Assembly (NCBI GenBank): GCA_947601655.1
Contig: CANQGG010000002.1
Span: forward strand, 1 to 64,000
Direction: 5' to 3'
Source: an uncultured Akkermansia sp.
Lineage (GTDB): Bacteria > Verrucomicrobiota > Verrucomicrobiia > Verrucomicrobiales > Akkermansiaceae
DNA: 64,000 nt
Below the pieces are notes generated by a model. That model was not told the DNA's origin and searched no databases. It saw only the letters and a list, made by a program, of their open reading frames with translations. The position numbers and the translations under genes are program-made. Positions 51,629 to 62,766 of the stretch are shown here, piece by piece; position 1 is the first letter of the stretch; each line of letters starts with the position of its first letter.

Positions 51629-52396
51629 ATGAAAGCACAGTTCGCCTTGCTACTGGCGCTTGCCGTGTCGTGCTTTTCGCCGTTGTCAGCGGCGGAGCAG
51701 GGGATGTACGGTAGCATTGGGCAGCGTGTATGGCAAAATGAATGCGCAAGAAGTGTTCGGGGTTTGGTGAGTTGGAACGCTGGCGAGGGCTTCCCCTCGC
51801 TGGGCATTGGGCATTTCATTTGGTACCCTGCCGGATACCGTGGAGTATTTGACGAGAGCTTCCCAAAGTTTGTTGTTTTTGCCGAATCGCAGGGTGTGAC
51901 GGTCCCGACGTTTTTTCGTGGTCCCGCGCCATGGTCCACGCGCGCTGCATTTCAAGCGGATCGATCTGGTTTGGTTGACCAGATGCGTAATTGGCTTTCT
52001 GCGCACATCGATCTGCAAGTGCAGTTCCTGGTGGCTCGATCTCATTCTGCCTTGTCGAGAATATTGCGCGCTGCGCGTAATCCGCAGATCGTGCATGCGC
52101 GCTACAAAGCTCTCGCCGCTACCGCGCAGGGATTGTACTGTATCGTGGATTACGTGAATTTCAAGGGTGAGGGTACGAAAATTGAAGAGCGCTACAACGG
52201 CTACGGTTGGGGGTTGCTACAAGTATTGGAGGAGATGCGGGGAATGCCGGGCGGGTCTGCAGCGGCAGGGGAGTTCAGCCGTGCTGCTGCCGTCGTACTT
52301 ACTCGTCGTGTGGCAAATTCTCCGACTGTAAGAGGCGAGCAGCGTTGGTTGCCCGGCTGGTTGAATCGTTGTCGTACATACTCTGGCGGTAAATAG
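51629..52396 (+). CDS. Conserved secreted protein, unknown function
   Basis: Signal peptide; WQNECARSVRGLVSWNAGEGFPSLGIGHFIWYPAG conserved-looking block. Confidence 0.6.
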   Translation: MKAQFALLLALAVSCFSPLSAAEQGMYGSIGQRVWQNECARSVRGLVSWNAGEGFPSLGIGHFIWYPAGYRGVFDESFPKFVVFAESQGVTVPTFFRGPAPWSTRAAFQADRSGLVDQMRNWLSAHIDLQVQFLVARSHSALSRILRAARNPQIVHARYKALAATAQGLYCIVDYVNFKGEGTKIEERYNGYGWGLLQVLEEMRGMPGGSAAAGEFSRAAAVVLTRRVANSPTVRGEQRWLPGWLNRCRTYSGGK

Positions 52397-52536
52397 TATG
52401 ATGTGCGCAAAAAACGGTTGTTTTTTCATGCCCGTGTGTGCAATGGGGCTTGCTTTTAGCTGAAAAATGCTCTAAACTGTGACCGCGCTGTGGCGCAATG
52501 GGTCAGTAATGCTAACCACTGAGCTTTTCTGAATCC

Positions 52537-53535
52537 ATGATACGCATCTACACACAGTCTGAGCAAGGGATTACGCGCACGGTGGGGCTGGATGAGCCTG
52601 TGAACCGCGGGGCGGCTATTTTTTGGATTGATTTGCTTACACCGGATGCGCAGGAGTTGGAGTTCGCAGAGAAGCTATGCGGAGTAGAGATGCCGACAAA
52701 GGATGAGATGCGGGAGATCGAGGCTACAAGCCGTTTGTATTGTGAGGACGGCGCACGTTTCATGACGACGACTCTGTTATCGCGCGTAGAGACAGATGAG
52801 CCGACGATAGCAGAGATAACTTTTATACTTAAGGCGGAGATATTGATTACCATCCGACATACGGATTCATATTCATTCCGCGTGTTTTCACATGCATTGC
52901 TGCGAATGCAGGAGACCAATCGTGATTTGGTGTTTATTGGACTGTTGGAGACCTTGGTGGATCGGCAAGCGGATGTGCTGGAGAGGTTCGGAACTGTGTT
53001 GGATGCACTTTCTAAGAAGGTTTTTGGCACGCACCACGCTACACGCCGCAATGCGAAGCGGGATGATGACCCGGATACGGATGATCTACGCGATGCGTTG
53101 GAAGAGCTGGGGAGGGTGGGAGATCTCATCACGCGCCAGCGGGATGCTCTGGTGAACCTGTTGCGCATGATTACTTTTGCGGGGAATGAGGAGAGCTGTA
53201 TGAGTGCGCATGAGAGTTTGTATGTGCCGCTGCGTCCGGTTTCACGGGATGTCAATTCTCTTGCCGAATACGCATCATTTCTGTCCAACAAGATTAACTT
53301 CATGCTTGATGCAGTGCTGGGACTCATCAATATTGAGCAGAACGACATCGTGAAAGTGTTCACCATAACATCTATTGTGTTTTTGCCGCCGACACTTGTG
53401 GCAAGCATATTTGGCATGAATTACAAATACATGCCATTTTTGGATACGGTATGGGGATTTTGGCTGTCCCTGGTGCTTATGGTGAGTTCTGCGGTCCTTC
53501 CGCTGGTGATATTCCGACTCAAACGTTACATTTGA
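52537..53535 (+). CDS. corA: CorA-like divalent cation transporter
   Basis: C-terminal ASIFGMNYKYMPFLDTVWGFWLSL GMN motif and two TM helices. Confidence 0.92.
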   Translation: MIRIYTQSEQGITRTVGLDEPVNRGAAIFWIDLLTPDAQELEFAEKLCGVEMPTKDEMREIEATSRLYCEDGARFMTTTLLSRVETDEPTIAEITFILKAEILITIRHTDSYSFRVFSHALLRMQETNRDLVFIGLLETLVDRQADVLERFGTVLDALSKKVFGTHHATRRNAKRDDDPDTDDLRDALEELGRVGDLITRQRDALVNLLRMITFAGNEESCMSAHESLYVPLRPVSRDVNSLAEYASFLSNKINFMLDAVLGLINIEQNDIVKVFTITSIVFLPPTLVASIFGMNYKYMPFLDTVWGFWLSLVLMVSSAVLPLVIFRLKRYI

Positions 53536-53544
53536 AGAAGACCT

Positions 53545-54453
53545 ATGATAGCAACACGTAAAGTAGCTCAACCGGAACAGGAGATACTTAAAGCGAATAT
53601 CCTTATTGAAGCGCTGCCGTATATGCAGGCGTATCGCGATAAGACGGTGCTTATCAAGTTTGGAGGGTCAGCGATGGATGATCCGGAATTGGTGCGCTCC
53701 CTCATGCGTGATATTGTGGTGTTGGAGAGTATGGGGATTAATCCGGTTGTGGTGCATGGTGGTGGCAAGGCCATCTCTGCTGCCATGGCAGATGCTGGGT
53801 TGGAGGCGCAGTTCATCAACGGACTTCGAGTCACCACATCGGAGGCTATCAATATCGTTGAAAAAACTCTCACGGGGCAGATCAACCCTGGACTCGTAGA
53901 AATGATACGCCGAACGGGAGGTTCCGCGGTGGGAATCCCAGGGACAACGGTGTTTGTGGGCGAGAAACTGGTGGAGAGAGATGAGAAAGGGGAGCCTTTG
54001 GATTTGGGCATGGTGGGGCAAGTGATCGGCTGTCGGCTTTCAAGAGTGGAGGAGGCATTGTCCTTGCAGCTTATACCGGTGATTTCGCCATTGGCGCGCG
54101 AGCTTGGCACGCAGCATGCCCTCAATGTGAATGCGGATCTGGCGGCGGCAGCGCTGGCTCGTGAGCTCAAGCCTGTGAAGCTGATCTACATCTCAGATGT
54201 GCCGGGCATTCTTCCGAAGCCGGATGACCGAAGCACCATCATCAAGAGCATAGATCGCAAGGAAGCAATACAGCTCATTGACGAAGGGGTTATCACAGGT
54301 GGGATGATTCCCAAGGTGAAGAGCGCGTTGGATGCGCTGAATGCCGGTGTACGCAAGGTGCACTTTATTGATGGGCGTCTGCCGCACACACTGCTGCTGG
54401 AGATTTTCACTCCTCAGGGGATTGGCACAGAGATAGTGCGTGAGCAGCGCTGA
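53545..54453 (+). CDS. argB: Acetylglutamate kinase
   Basis: LIKFGGSAMDD, VVHGGGKAIS, NVNADLAAAALA, GGMIPKV. Confidence 0.95.
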   Translation: MIATRKVAQPEQEILKANILIEALPYMQAYRDKTVLIKFGGSAMDDPELVRSLMRDIVVLESMGINPVVVHGGGKAISAAMADAGLEAQFINGLRVTTSEAINIVEKTLTGQINPGLVEMIRRTGGSAVGIPGTTVFVGEKLVERDEKGEPLDLGMVGQVIGCRLSRVEEALSLQLIPVISPLARELGTQHALNVNADLAAAALARELKPVKLIYISDVPGILPKPDDRSTIIKSIDRKEAIQLIDEGVITGGMIPKVKSALDALNAGVRKVHFIDGRLPHTLLLEIFTPQGIGTEIVREQR

Positions 54454-55339
54454 TTTTAGTTTTCGTGAAGGAGAGTCGTTCTTTTTCTTGCATGCCATGG
54501 CTGCATTTCCCATCATCGGAATCCTCGCGCCGTATCGCAACAAAGAATGCCTACGGACACTTGAGGAAATTCAGGAGGGGTGCGAGCGGCGATCCCTTCG
54601 CGCATTTGAGCTAGGTAGATGCACGGCTGATTCTATTCGGCCGGATGTGCTCATATGCCTGGGCGGAGATGGCACAATTCTTTCCGCGGCTGCGCAAGCT
54701 GCTCGCAATGGCTGCGTCATTGCGGGAGTGAATATGGGGCACCTTGGTTTTTTGAGCGCGTGTGGATGCGAGGAGGTTGAGTTGATGCTGGATGCTGTGG
54801 CGAGTGGGGGGTACAGTGTGGATGAGCGCAGCATGCTTCAGGTTACGCAGAGGGGGCTTGGGAAAAGGGAGACCAAGGAGAGGATATCTTACCTTGCTCT
54901 GAATGAGGTGGCACTTATGCGCGCACAAACTGGCAAAATGATTGATGTGGATGTGGAGCTTGACGGATCTCTGCTGAATCGCTATCATGCTGATGGTGTA
55001 CTTGTGGCTACTCCCACAGGTTCGACGGCTTATTCACTTTCAGCGGGGGGGCCGCTACTCTGGCCTTCAGCAGAGCTGATGTGTCTCACGCCTATCTGCC
55101 CGCACAGCCTCACCAATCGCTCAGTGGTGCTGCCGGATAGCGTGGAAATCACGCTGCGTCCGCGGGAGCGACGAGGTCGTTCCGGTGAGTCTCTCATCTT
55201 CTCTACTGATGGGCAGGCTACGCACAGCATTCCATTGAATGCGGAACTCATCATTTGCAAGGCTCCTGTTTCTCTGCGTCTACTCTCTCTTCCCGGTAGC
55301 GACTACGCCGCGCGTCTTCGTGCCAAGCTTGGTTGGTGA
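54440..55339 (+). CDS. nadK: NAD kinase
   Basis: CLGGDGTILSAA, GVNMGHLGFLS, VATPTGSTAYSLSAGGP; start at 54440 or 54497. Confidence 0.92.
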   Translation: MSSADFSFREGESFFFLHAMAAFPIIGILAPYRNKECLRTLEEIQEGCERRSLRAFELGRCTADSIRPDVLICLGGDGTILSAAAQAARNGCVIAGVNMGHLGFLSACGCEEVELMLDAVASGGYSVDERSMLQVTQRGLGKRETKERISYLALNEVALMRAQTGKMIDVDVELDGSLLNRYHADGVLVATPTGSTAYSLSAGGPLLWPSAELMCLTPICPHSLTNRSVVLPDSVEITLRPRERRGRSGESLIFSTDGQATHSIPLNAELIICKAPVSLRLLSLPGSDYAARLRAKLGW

Positions 55340-55912
55340 GTCCTTTTTTGCTGGATGCAGATTTATGGACGCGGTTGCGTGGCACATATAAATCCTTTTG
55401 TATGGTGGTATACGTTAAAGCCTCCGTTCACAGTAACGAAAGCGGCTGTTTCTTACATGGAAGAGATGGAATTTGCCGTTGTTTTGAGGACGGCACTGTG
55501 TGTTACCTTCACGGAAGGTACGGAGAAAAGTCGGGAATGCTCTGCAGGACTACTCGTCGAAGATGGCTTGTAGGGATTTGTTCTACATTACCCGCGCAGT
55601 TTCGCACTTACCCCAAAATTCATCCCTAGCATGATGAAGTATTTTCAGGGGTATTTTCGTGTGTCTATGTGAGGTATGCTTCGATTTTCTCATTTTTGCT
55701 CCGAAGTGCCCCTTTGAGGAGCTTTTCTTCGAAAGGACGTTTTGCAGGAAGGCGGAACAATTTTCCGTCAAAGGTCCGGCGTCGACGGGGAGTCGAAGGA
55801 GAAGGGATCAGTTGTGAGTGTCGCAGCGCAGAGTGCGACAAAGTGAGGCGCTTTGGTCGTCATCTTCGTTGTCCACACTCTGGAAACTGAACTTGCAATA
55901 GTGTGGAGGGAA

Positions 55913-57007
55913 TCAAGCGCCACCAGCATTGGCAATAGCGGCATCTTCCGGCGGTAGGAAGTTCTTGAATCGTGCTTTGTCAATGGCTTTCATATAAGCC
56001 TCCTGCGGTGAGACAAGACCTTGCTGAAGCTTTTGCCAGATGGCATCATCCATGAACTGCATGCCCAGCGCTTTTCCTGATACGATAACATCGGAGAGTT
56101 TCTGAGTGGCGCCTTCGCGGATGATGGCGGAGACGGCAGGCGTGGCGAAGAGAATTTCATTTACTGCTACGCGCCCTGGTTTGTCGCAGCGTTTCATGAG
56201 CAGTTGCGCCACTACACCCCGCAGGGATCCGGCAAGCATTGTGCGAGCCTGCGCTTGTTGCTCGGCGGGAAAGACATCGATGATACGGTCGACCGTCTTG
56301 CGTGCGTTGTTGGTGTGCAAAGTGCCGAAGACAAGTAATCCTGTTTCGGCGGCAGTGAGGGCGAGGGAGATGGTTTCCAGATCACGCATCTCACCTACGA
56401 GAACGATATCCGTATCTTCACGAAGGGAGGCGCGAAGACCATCCGCGAAGGAAGGAGTGTTTGTTGGTACCTCTCGCTGAGTGATAAGACTCTTTTTTGA
56501 GGGATGTACGAATTCGATAGGCTCCTCAATGGTGATGATGTGGCGAGAGAAGTTTGTGTTGATGAAGTCGATAAGGGCGGCGAGAGTGGTGGATTTACCT
56601 GAGCCAGTGGGGCCTGTGACGAGCACTAGACCCGAGCGCATTTCGCCGAAACGTTTGATTTGTTCGGGTACATTGAGCTGTTCAAGGGTGAGGATTTTTG
56701 TAGGAATGATACGGAATACACAGCAATAACCGCGCTGCTGCTTCATGTAGTTGCAACGGAAACGGGAACTCTCATCCATTTCATAAGCAAAGTCGGCGTC
56801 GCCGCATTCTTCAAAGCTCTTCCATAGTTTCTCCGGGCAGATGGGTTGCATCAGTTCCACCATGTCCTCGTGCGAGAGCGTGTGTTCTTCAATGGGGGTG
56901 ATATCGCCATGCACACGCAACTTTGGGGGCTGCCCCTCTGAGAGATGCAGGTCCGACCCTCCGAGTTCAACGAGCTTCTTGAAATAAGTGTGGATTTTAG
57001 GCTCCAT
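55913..57007 (-). CDS. pilT: Type IV pilus retraction ATPase PilT
   Basis: VTGPTGSGKSTTLAALIDFIN, TIEEPIEFVH, LREDTDIVLVGEMRDLETISLALTAAETG. Confidence 0.95.
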   Translation of the reverse strand: MEPKIHTYFKKLVELGGSDLHLSEGQPPKLRVHGDITPIEEHTLSHEDMVELMQPICPEKLWKSFEECGDADFAYEMDESSRFRCNYMKQQRGYCCVFRIIPTKILTLEQLNVPEQIKRFGEMRSGLVLVTGPTGSGKSTTLAALIDFINTNFSRHIITIEEPIEFVHPSKKSLITQREVPTNTPSFADGLRASLREDTDIVLVGEMRDLETISLALTAAETGLLVFGTLHTNNARKTVDRIIDVFPAEQQAQARTMLAGSLRGVVAQLLMKRCDKPGRVAVNEILFATPAVSAIIREGATQKLSDVIVSGKALGMQFMDDAIWQKLQQGLVSPQEAYMKAIDKARFKNFLPPEDAAIANAGGA

Positions 57008-57043
57008 GGTATTGGGAAAATTTTGGGGATTAGCAGAAAAGGA

Positions 57044-58465
57044 TCATTGGGCGGCAGGTGCCGGTGCAGCAGGTTGCTCTGGGTGCGCTTTGAGGAAATT
57101 CTCCATACTGGTGAGATCGTTAGCACGCGTGATACATTCCTCAGCACTGATTGTTCCTGCAAGGTAGAGCTCCTGTAGAGCATCGTCCATGAGGCGCATG
57201 CCTTGTGCTTTGCCAGTTTGGATGATGCCCGGAATCATGAAAGTTTTACCCTCTCGGATACAGTTCGCCACTGCCGAAGTGTTTACCAACATTTCCAATG
57301 CCATTACACGGCCAGATCCGTCCTTTTTCGGCACAAGTTGTTGAGAGAGTACACCGCGCAGAGATTCCGAAACCATTACGCGAATGTGCTCGCGTTCCTC
57401 CACCGGGAAAGCATCCAGAATACGGTCAATTGTGCGAGAAGCGGAGCCAGTGTGCAGGGTGCCGAGTACCAAGTGACCCGTCTCAGCGGCTGAGAGAGCC
57501 AAAGAAATAGTTTCAAGGTTTCGCATGTCACCAACCATGATTACGTCCGGATCCTCACGGAGGGCGGCACGCAGCGCACGACCGAAGGATTCCGTATGAC
57601 GGCGCACTTCGCGTTGGTTCACTTGACATCCGACGGGCTGGAAGACGAATTCAATAGGGTCTTCCATGGTGATGATGTGGTCGTGTCGATCTTCATTGAT
57701 AAATTGGATGATACTTGCCAGAGTGGTGGATTTGCCAGAACCTACCGAGCCTGTCACAAGGATCAGCCCATTGGTAAAGCGGGTGAGCGGCTTTACATAT
57801 TGAGCTGGCAGGTTGATTTCTTCCATGGTGCGGATGCGGCTATTGATAATGCGGAATGCAAGGTCATAGCCCAATCGTTGCTGCACAACAGAGGTACGGT
57901 AGCGACCATTGGCATTGGCATAGGCGAAGTCGAGATCGCCGAGTTCCTTGAGGCGAGTCCATTCTTTCTCGTCCAAGAAACTGTCGGCAAGTGCCTTGGT
58001 ATCCTCTTTAGTTAGGATGGGAGCGCCTTGCCACATAGGTTGCAGTGCGCCGAAACGTCGCCATGTAGGTGCACAGGCTGTGGGCAAATGAATGTCAGAG
58101 CAATCGCACTCTATACCCTGCTGCAGGAAGGCGTCCACGTGCAGCCAGACGAGTACCATAAGTGGGCCAGCCTCCTGTTTGTAAATATAGGCGTGGTATT
58201 TACCGACGGAGCAGGAGGAGACAAAATCAACCGCTCCTTTCTCATCAAGAGTTTGGCGCTGCTGATCCGTGGTGCAGCTTGTTACAAGTTTCTGCATATC
58301 CTCCGCACTCAGCGTGGGTGCATCAGGTTGGATGGGAGTGTAGACAGCAGCTTTCATCCAGTAGGGCTGCATACCAGTGCCCAAATAGAGAGCCGGACTA
58401 AGTATACTCTTGCTTAGCTCCAGGTAGCGCTCGACATTATCAAAGAGGGGAGGAGTATCACTCAT
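57044..58465 (-). CDS. PilT/PilU-like ATPase with duplicated N-terminal domain
   Basis: VTGSVGSGKSTTLASIIQF, LREDPDVIMVGDMRNLETISLALSAAETG; two PilT-type N-terminal domains. Confidence 0.9.
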   Translation of the reverse strand: MSDTPPLFDNVERYLELSKSILSPALYLGTGMQPYWMKAAVYTPIQPDAPTLSAEDMQKLVTSCTTDQQRQTLDEKGAVDFVSSCSVGKYHAYIYKQEAGPLMVLVWLHVDAFLQQGIECDCSDIHLPTACAPTWRRFGALQPMWQGAPILTKEDTKALADSFLDEKEWTRLKELGDLDFAYANANGRYRTSVVQQRLGYDLAFRIINSRIRTMEEINLPAQYVKPLTRFTNGLILVTGSVGSGKSTTLASIIQFINEDRHDHIITMEDPIEFVFQPVGCQVNQREVRRHTESFGRALRAALREDPDVIMVGDMRNLETISLALSAAETGHLVLGTLHTGSASRTIDRILDAFPVEEREHIRVMVSESLRGVLSQQLVPKKDGSGRVMALEMLVNTSAVANCIREGKTFMIPGIIQTGKAQGMRLMDDALQELYLAGTISAEECITRANDLTSMENFLKAHPEQPAAPAPAAQ

Positions 58466-58521
58466 AATTCACCTTCCTATTTAACACATTTAGAACCGGA
58501 TTTCCAGATAAAATTTCTACT

Positions 58522-59403
58522 TCAGCAACCGCTGATTTGCCGACAAGCCTTCACCGTGTTGGACATGAGCATCGCGATGGTCATGGGACCCACGCCTCCG
58601 GGCACAGGAGTGATGGCTGAGCAGAGTGGCTGTACATTGGGAAAATCTACATCCCCAACAAGGCGGTAACCGCGTGGAGAAGAAGCGTCTCTTACGCGGT
58701 TGATGCCTACGTCGATAACAACAGCGCCAGGTTTGATAAAGCTCGCTTTCACGAGCTGTGGTTTACCAACAGCGGCTACGAGAATATCTGCACTGCGGCA
58801 TACTTCCTCAAGTCCCTCTGTGCGAGAGTGGGCAATGGTGACGGTAGCATTTGATTCCTTGCCTACCAGTAGAGAAGCCATCGGCTTGCCCACAATCATG
58901 CTGCGTCCCAGAACTACAGCATGTTTGCCAACGGTAGGAATGCCATAGGTTTTGAGTAGCTCCATGCAGCCGAGTGGGGTGCATGGTACAAAGCCGGAAG
59001 GATCGTCCAACACGAGCTTTGCCACGTTAACAGGGTGAAAACCGTCCACATCTTTGCGCGGATCGATGTGACGGATAACTTCAGTTTCATCAATGTGAGA
59101 AGGCGGTGGACTCTGCACAAGGATACCATGGATGCGGGGGTCCTCGTTGAGCTTATGAATAAGATCTAACAGCTCGGTCTGCGTGGTTTCGGCCGATAGA
59201 ACCCATTTTTGGGAGTAGATCCCCAGTTGTTCACAAGCTTTTACCTTTGAGTTCACATAGACTCGTGAGGCGGGATCATTCCCTACGAGCACGACGGCTA
59301 ATCCAGGTGTATGACCGCTTTGGGTAAGTTGCGAAATGGTGTCAAGGAGGGCGTTACGAGTGAGCTCCGCCGTGCGTTTTCCATCCAGTATGGTTGTGGT
59401 CAT
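58522..59403 (-). CDS. folD: Methylenetetrahydrofolate dehydrogenase/cyclohydrolase
   Basis: [64 protein letters not shown]. Confidence 0.95.
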   Translation of the reverse strand: MTTTILDGKRTAELTRNALLDTISQLTQSGHTPGLAVVLVGNDPASRVYVNSKVKACEQLGIYSQKWVLSAETTQTELLDLIHKLNEDPRIHGILVQSPPPSHIDETEVIRHIDPRKDVDGFHPVNVAKLVLDDPSGFVPCTPLGCMELLKTYGIPTVGKHAVVLGRSMIVGKPMASLLVGKESNATVTIAHSRTEGLEEVCRSADILVAAVGKPQLVKASFIKPGAVVIDVGINRVRDASSPRGYRLVGDVDFPNVQPLCSAITPVPGGVGPMTIAMLMSNTVKACRQISGC

Positions 59404-59441
59404 TGTAACAATTCTTTGTTGAGGGTTGATAAGAAGAAGGC

Positions 59442-60077
59442 TCAACTGCCCATGAGAGTCTGTTCCAATAGCAAGCAGTAAGAAGATAGTTCCTCTCCCG
59501 CAACACCGCTTGGCACTGTGATCTGGGGGCAGATCTCCAGTTCCACCCGGGAGAAGGGAAGGGGAATGTAGAAGCGGTCCCAAGTACGCATGCGCAAACA
59601 AGCTCCGAAGTGGATGCGTAGAGGGGTAATGGGGATGCCACTCATCGAGGCAAGTTTAATGACGCCCGGGTGACATTTGTAACGTGGGCCCTTTGGTCCG
59701 TCCGGGGTAATGCACATGCTCATCCCCTCGCGCAGTTCACGTAACATATCAATAAAGCCAACAGCTCCGCGACGTTGAGCAGAACCGCGCACGGTTCGCA
59801 TGCCATAGTTGTTCGCCACTGTGGATAGCATAGTGCCGTCTTTACTGGCACTTGTGAGCATGCTCATGCGGATTTCTCCATGGATCACGTAACGGTAATA
59901 ATAGCAGGGAACAAAAATGCTGTTATGCCAGAGTGCAACGATGCTTTGTGTCGTGCGTAATTTTTCGGCATCCCCTCGTACCCGTTTTCTCAGAGTAAAG
60001 CATACGAGGGTGATGATCAGCCATAGAACATTTCCAAGCGGTTGCGACCACCATACCTGCCGGATTTCGTTACTCAT
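59442..60077 (-). CDS. DUF374 lysophospholipid acyltransferase-like protein
   Basis: [67 protein letters not shown]. Confidence 0.85.
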   Translation of the reverse strand: MSNEIRQVWWSQPLGNVLWLIITLVCFTLRKRVRGDAEKLRTTQSIVALWHNSIFVPCYYYRYVIHGEIRMSMLTSASKDGTMLSTVANNYGMRTVRGSAQRRGAVGFIDMLRELREGMSMCITPDGPKGPRYKCHPGVIKLASMSGIPITPLRIHFGACLRMRTWDRFYIPLPFSRVELEICPQITVPSGVAGEELSSYCLLLEQTLMGS

Positions 60078-60126
60078 CGTGGTGTTGAGAAGAGAATTGC
60101 GAGGCGCCAATAGAAAAGAACAGAGA

Positions 60127-62709
60127 TTAGGAAGATGAAATCTCAAATTCTTGGGACGCAGAGGAATGCTTTGGTGCTCCGGTTGGGGTGACTATGTTAA
60201 CTTTTGCAAAAATCAGTAGCACGCGTTGTTTTTTCTTCGAGCCAGAGGAACGGAAAAGACGTCCCACGAGCGGAAGATCTCCAAGCACCGGAACCTTGTC
60301 TTCATAGCTCACAACCTTTGCTTCCTTCATACCGCCCATCACCAACACACTCCCATCTCTCACCACGAGCGAGGTATTAGTCACATAGCGCTTGAAGATA
60401 GGCTGCAGAATGTGGTTAGGGGTCAGTTCCACATACATGAGCTGGTCTTTTGTGTAGAGTCCTGCATTGATCGGAGATCCCCAATCCACAAATCCCTCGA
60501 AATCATTGACATATGTGGTTATAGCCAAGCGAACATGCTCGCCGTCCGGTAACACTTCAGCATTGTGTACCTGCATGATGGAACCGACTCCTCCAACGTT
60601 ATCTTCTTCTACCCCGTAGCGTACGAAGTCGGTGGGCATGGCGGGAGTGGCGATAGCTAAACCGCCTTTTCTATTCGTACTCCAATTTCCCGTACCGTTA
60701 CCGCTGGAGTCTGTGTCTTCCTCGTCCTGATATGAGTTGGAAGTGGACAGGCGAGGAGGATCATAATTGGTCGGGTAATAGAGTTCCTTGACATTGATGA
60801 TAGAGGATTGTTCCTCACGTCCCGGGGAAAAGACAAGCTTCGGAGTGCTAAGAGTGTCCACGGCTCCTTTCTGGGAGAGCCCCCGCATGATCATGGTCAC
60901 ATCCGCTGTGGACCAAATGCCACGAAAACCAAAGATAGTGGGGGAGAGATCTTCCGTATGACTTCTTTGATACCCCGCCACAGACCCTTGAGCCAGCAGG
61001 TGTTCTATATCCGCCTTACCCGCCACATTGCGGATGGAACGCAATCCGCTGGTCACAGAGGGAGAGTTATCCTGAAGCTCACTACCGGAGGAGGTGATAA
61101 GAGGCATGCCTGTGGCAGCACTGGCGGTCTTTGCTGTGCCCCCACCAGTAAAGAGTCTGTCTCCTGCGCCGATATTGAGTAGCCATTCGAAACCAAGATC
61201 CTCCAGATCTTCCTGAGAGGTTTCCATCACAATGACGCTTATCACAATGACATCCTCGTTTAGAGTGCCGGATTCTGAGATGAGTTGCTCAATTTCCGCA
61301 ACATTACCTAAGGTGTTGCGTATGGAGAGACGACGAGATCGGGCATCGTAGTTTGCACCAGCCCCTTTGGGGAAGGAGATGCCCATGCGCTTGAGGGCAA
61401 CGACGGGATCCACTCGATTAACCTTCAGTCCACTGTCGGCGAAGGCATTTTCCTCATCGTCACCCTCTTCGTTCCCAGATCCTTCGTTGTCAAAGAAATG
61501 AGGCGGCACAGTATAAGCGCGATCCACGAGACGTCCAAAATTTTTACCGGAGTAAGTGAACTCCGCCCCAAGGGGGACGTAGTAAACGGCAAGGCTGAAG
61601 CGTTCAGCAACTTCGTTGAGAAGCTCTTTGAGGGAGAGATCTCCGTAGCGAAAGGATACGCGACGCTGCATGAGTTCTTTGTAGCCGGGGGTATCCTCCG
61701 ATCCGAAGGAGCCGATAATATTGAGTTTGCGCTGCGAGGGGGCATTCTGATCTTGCTCGCGGCGTAGGAAAGACTGCAGGATTTCAATTACTTCACTGAT
61801 AGAAGCATTTTCAACATTGATACTCGGGATGCGTATATTCTCAAATTGATTAGCCGAAGCGATCTCCTGTTCACTGGCGGTCGATTGAGCAGCCTGCTCA
61901 GTCGGTGTAGGAGTGCCCGGGACTGGCGCGTTTGGAAGGCTTTCATCGGAGGCATAAAGAGCATTGTCCCAAGAGGCGTCGACTTCCGAAAGGAGCTTAG
62001 AACGACGGGCATTATATGACGCCTTATGGTAGCTTTGTTTTTTTGCGCGTACTTGTTCCAATCCGCGCGCGGCAGCTTCGTTGTACCGATCGATGCGTAG
62101 TACGGCGCGGAAATTTTCCTCTGAGGCATCATAATTGGCAAGATCCAGCTGACCGAAAGCAAGAGTGAGTAAGCGGTTCACCTCTTCCACATCCCCGATA
62201 TGTCGTGGTGTGAGTGCTGGATTTGTGCGCACGGGATCCTCTGTGTACGCAAGTTCGACTTTGGCTCGCCGGTTCTGCGGCGCCTGTTTAATAGCTTCTT
62301 TGAGAAAATCCAGCGCCTCTTCCACGCGCCCTACGCTCCGGTAATCGATAGCCCGAGCGACGAGAGCATCTGCCAGGCTTTCCCGAATAAATTGTTCCAA
62401 TTTTGCGGTTGCCTTTCCTTTCGGCAGCACAGAGAGTGCATTTCGGTAATGCTCCACGGCTTCCGTATAGCGTTTATCTGAGTACGCGTTGCGGGCCTGC
62501 TGAAGCTGCTGCATGGCATCCATAGCGGCCATGCGACGGTGGGCTGTTTCTTGGGAGGATACTGGTGTGTTCGGGGATTGTGCGAGACCCAGCGAGGACA
62601 CAAGCACCCCCATACTGGAGATCCAGATTAGTGTGCTCCGTGTGCATGTCAAAAGGATTTTGCCCATACCAAGTAAGTGCATTCTACCAGATACCGTTTG
62701 CAAAGTCAC
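60127..62709 (-). CDS. Secretin-family outer-membrane protein with N-terminal TPR-like region
   Basis: TPR-like region; NVENASISEVIEILQSFL; secretin core VPVLGDLPLVGRLFRSS. Confidence 0.9.
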   Translation of the reverse strand: MTLQTVSGRMHLLGMGKILLTCTRSTLIWISSMGVLVSSLGLAQSPNTPVSSQETAHRRMAAMDAMQQLQQARNAYSDKRYTEAVEHYRNALSVLPKGKATAKLEQFIRESLADALVARAIDYRSVGRVEEALDFLKEAIKQAPQNRRAKVELAYTEDPVRTNPALTPRHIGDVEEVNRLLTLAFGQLDLANYDASEENFRAVLRIDRYNEAAARGLEQVRAKKQSYHKASYNARRSKLLSEVDASWDNALYASDESLPNAPVPGTPTPTEQAAQSTASEQEIASANQFENIRIPSINVENASISEVIEILQSFLRREQDQNAPSQRKLNIIGSFGSEDTPGYKELMQRRVSFRYGDLSLKELLNEVAERFSLAVYYVPLGAEFTYSGKNFGRLVDRAYTVPPHFFDNEGSGNEEGDDEENAFADSGLKVNRVDPVVALKRMGISFPKGAGANYDARSRRLSIRNTLGNVAEIEQLISESGTLNEDVIVISVIVMETSQEDLEDLGFEWLLNIGAGDRLFTGGGTAKTASAATGMPLITSSGSELQDNSPSVTSGLRSIRNVAGKADIEHLLAQGSVAGYQRSHTEDLSPTIFGFRGIWSTADVTMIMRGLSQKGAVDTLSTPKLVFSPGREEQSSIINVKELYYPTNYDPPRLSTSNSYQDEEDTDSSGNGTGNWSTNRKGGLAIATPAMPTDFVRYGVEEDNVGGVGSIMQVHNAEVLPDGEHVRLAITTYVNDFEGFVDWGSPINAGLYTKDQLMYVELTPNHILQPIFKRYVTNTSLVVRDGSVLVMGGMKEAKVVSYEDKVPVLGDLPLVGRLFRSSGSKKKQRVLLIFAKVNIVTPTGAPKHSSASQEFEISSS

Positions 62710-62766
62710 TCACAAAGTCACTTGAGAAGGAAAAAAGATTGATGACCAATATTGCTTTTTTCCTTT

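Noticed and set aside
52484-52530. tRNA-like D-arm (TGTGGCGCAATGGGTCAGTAATGC) before corA
   Set aside because: No anticodon stem, T-arm or acceptor pairing could be completed.
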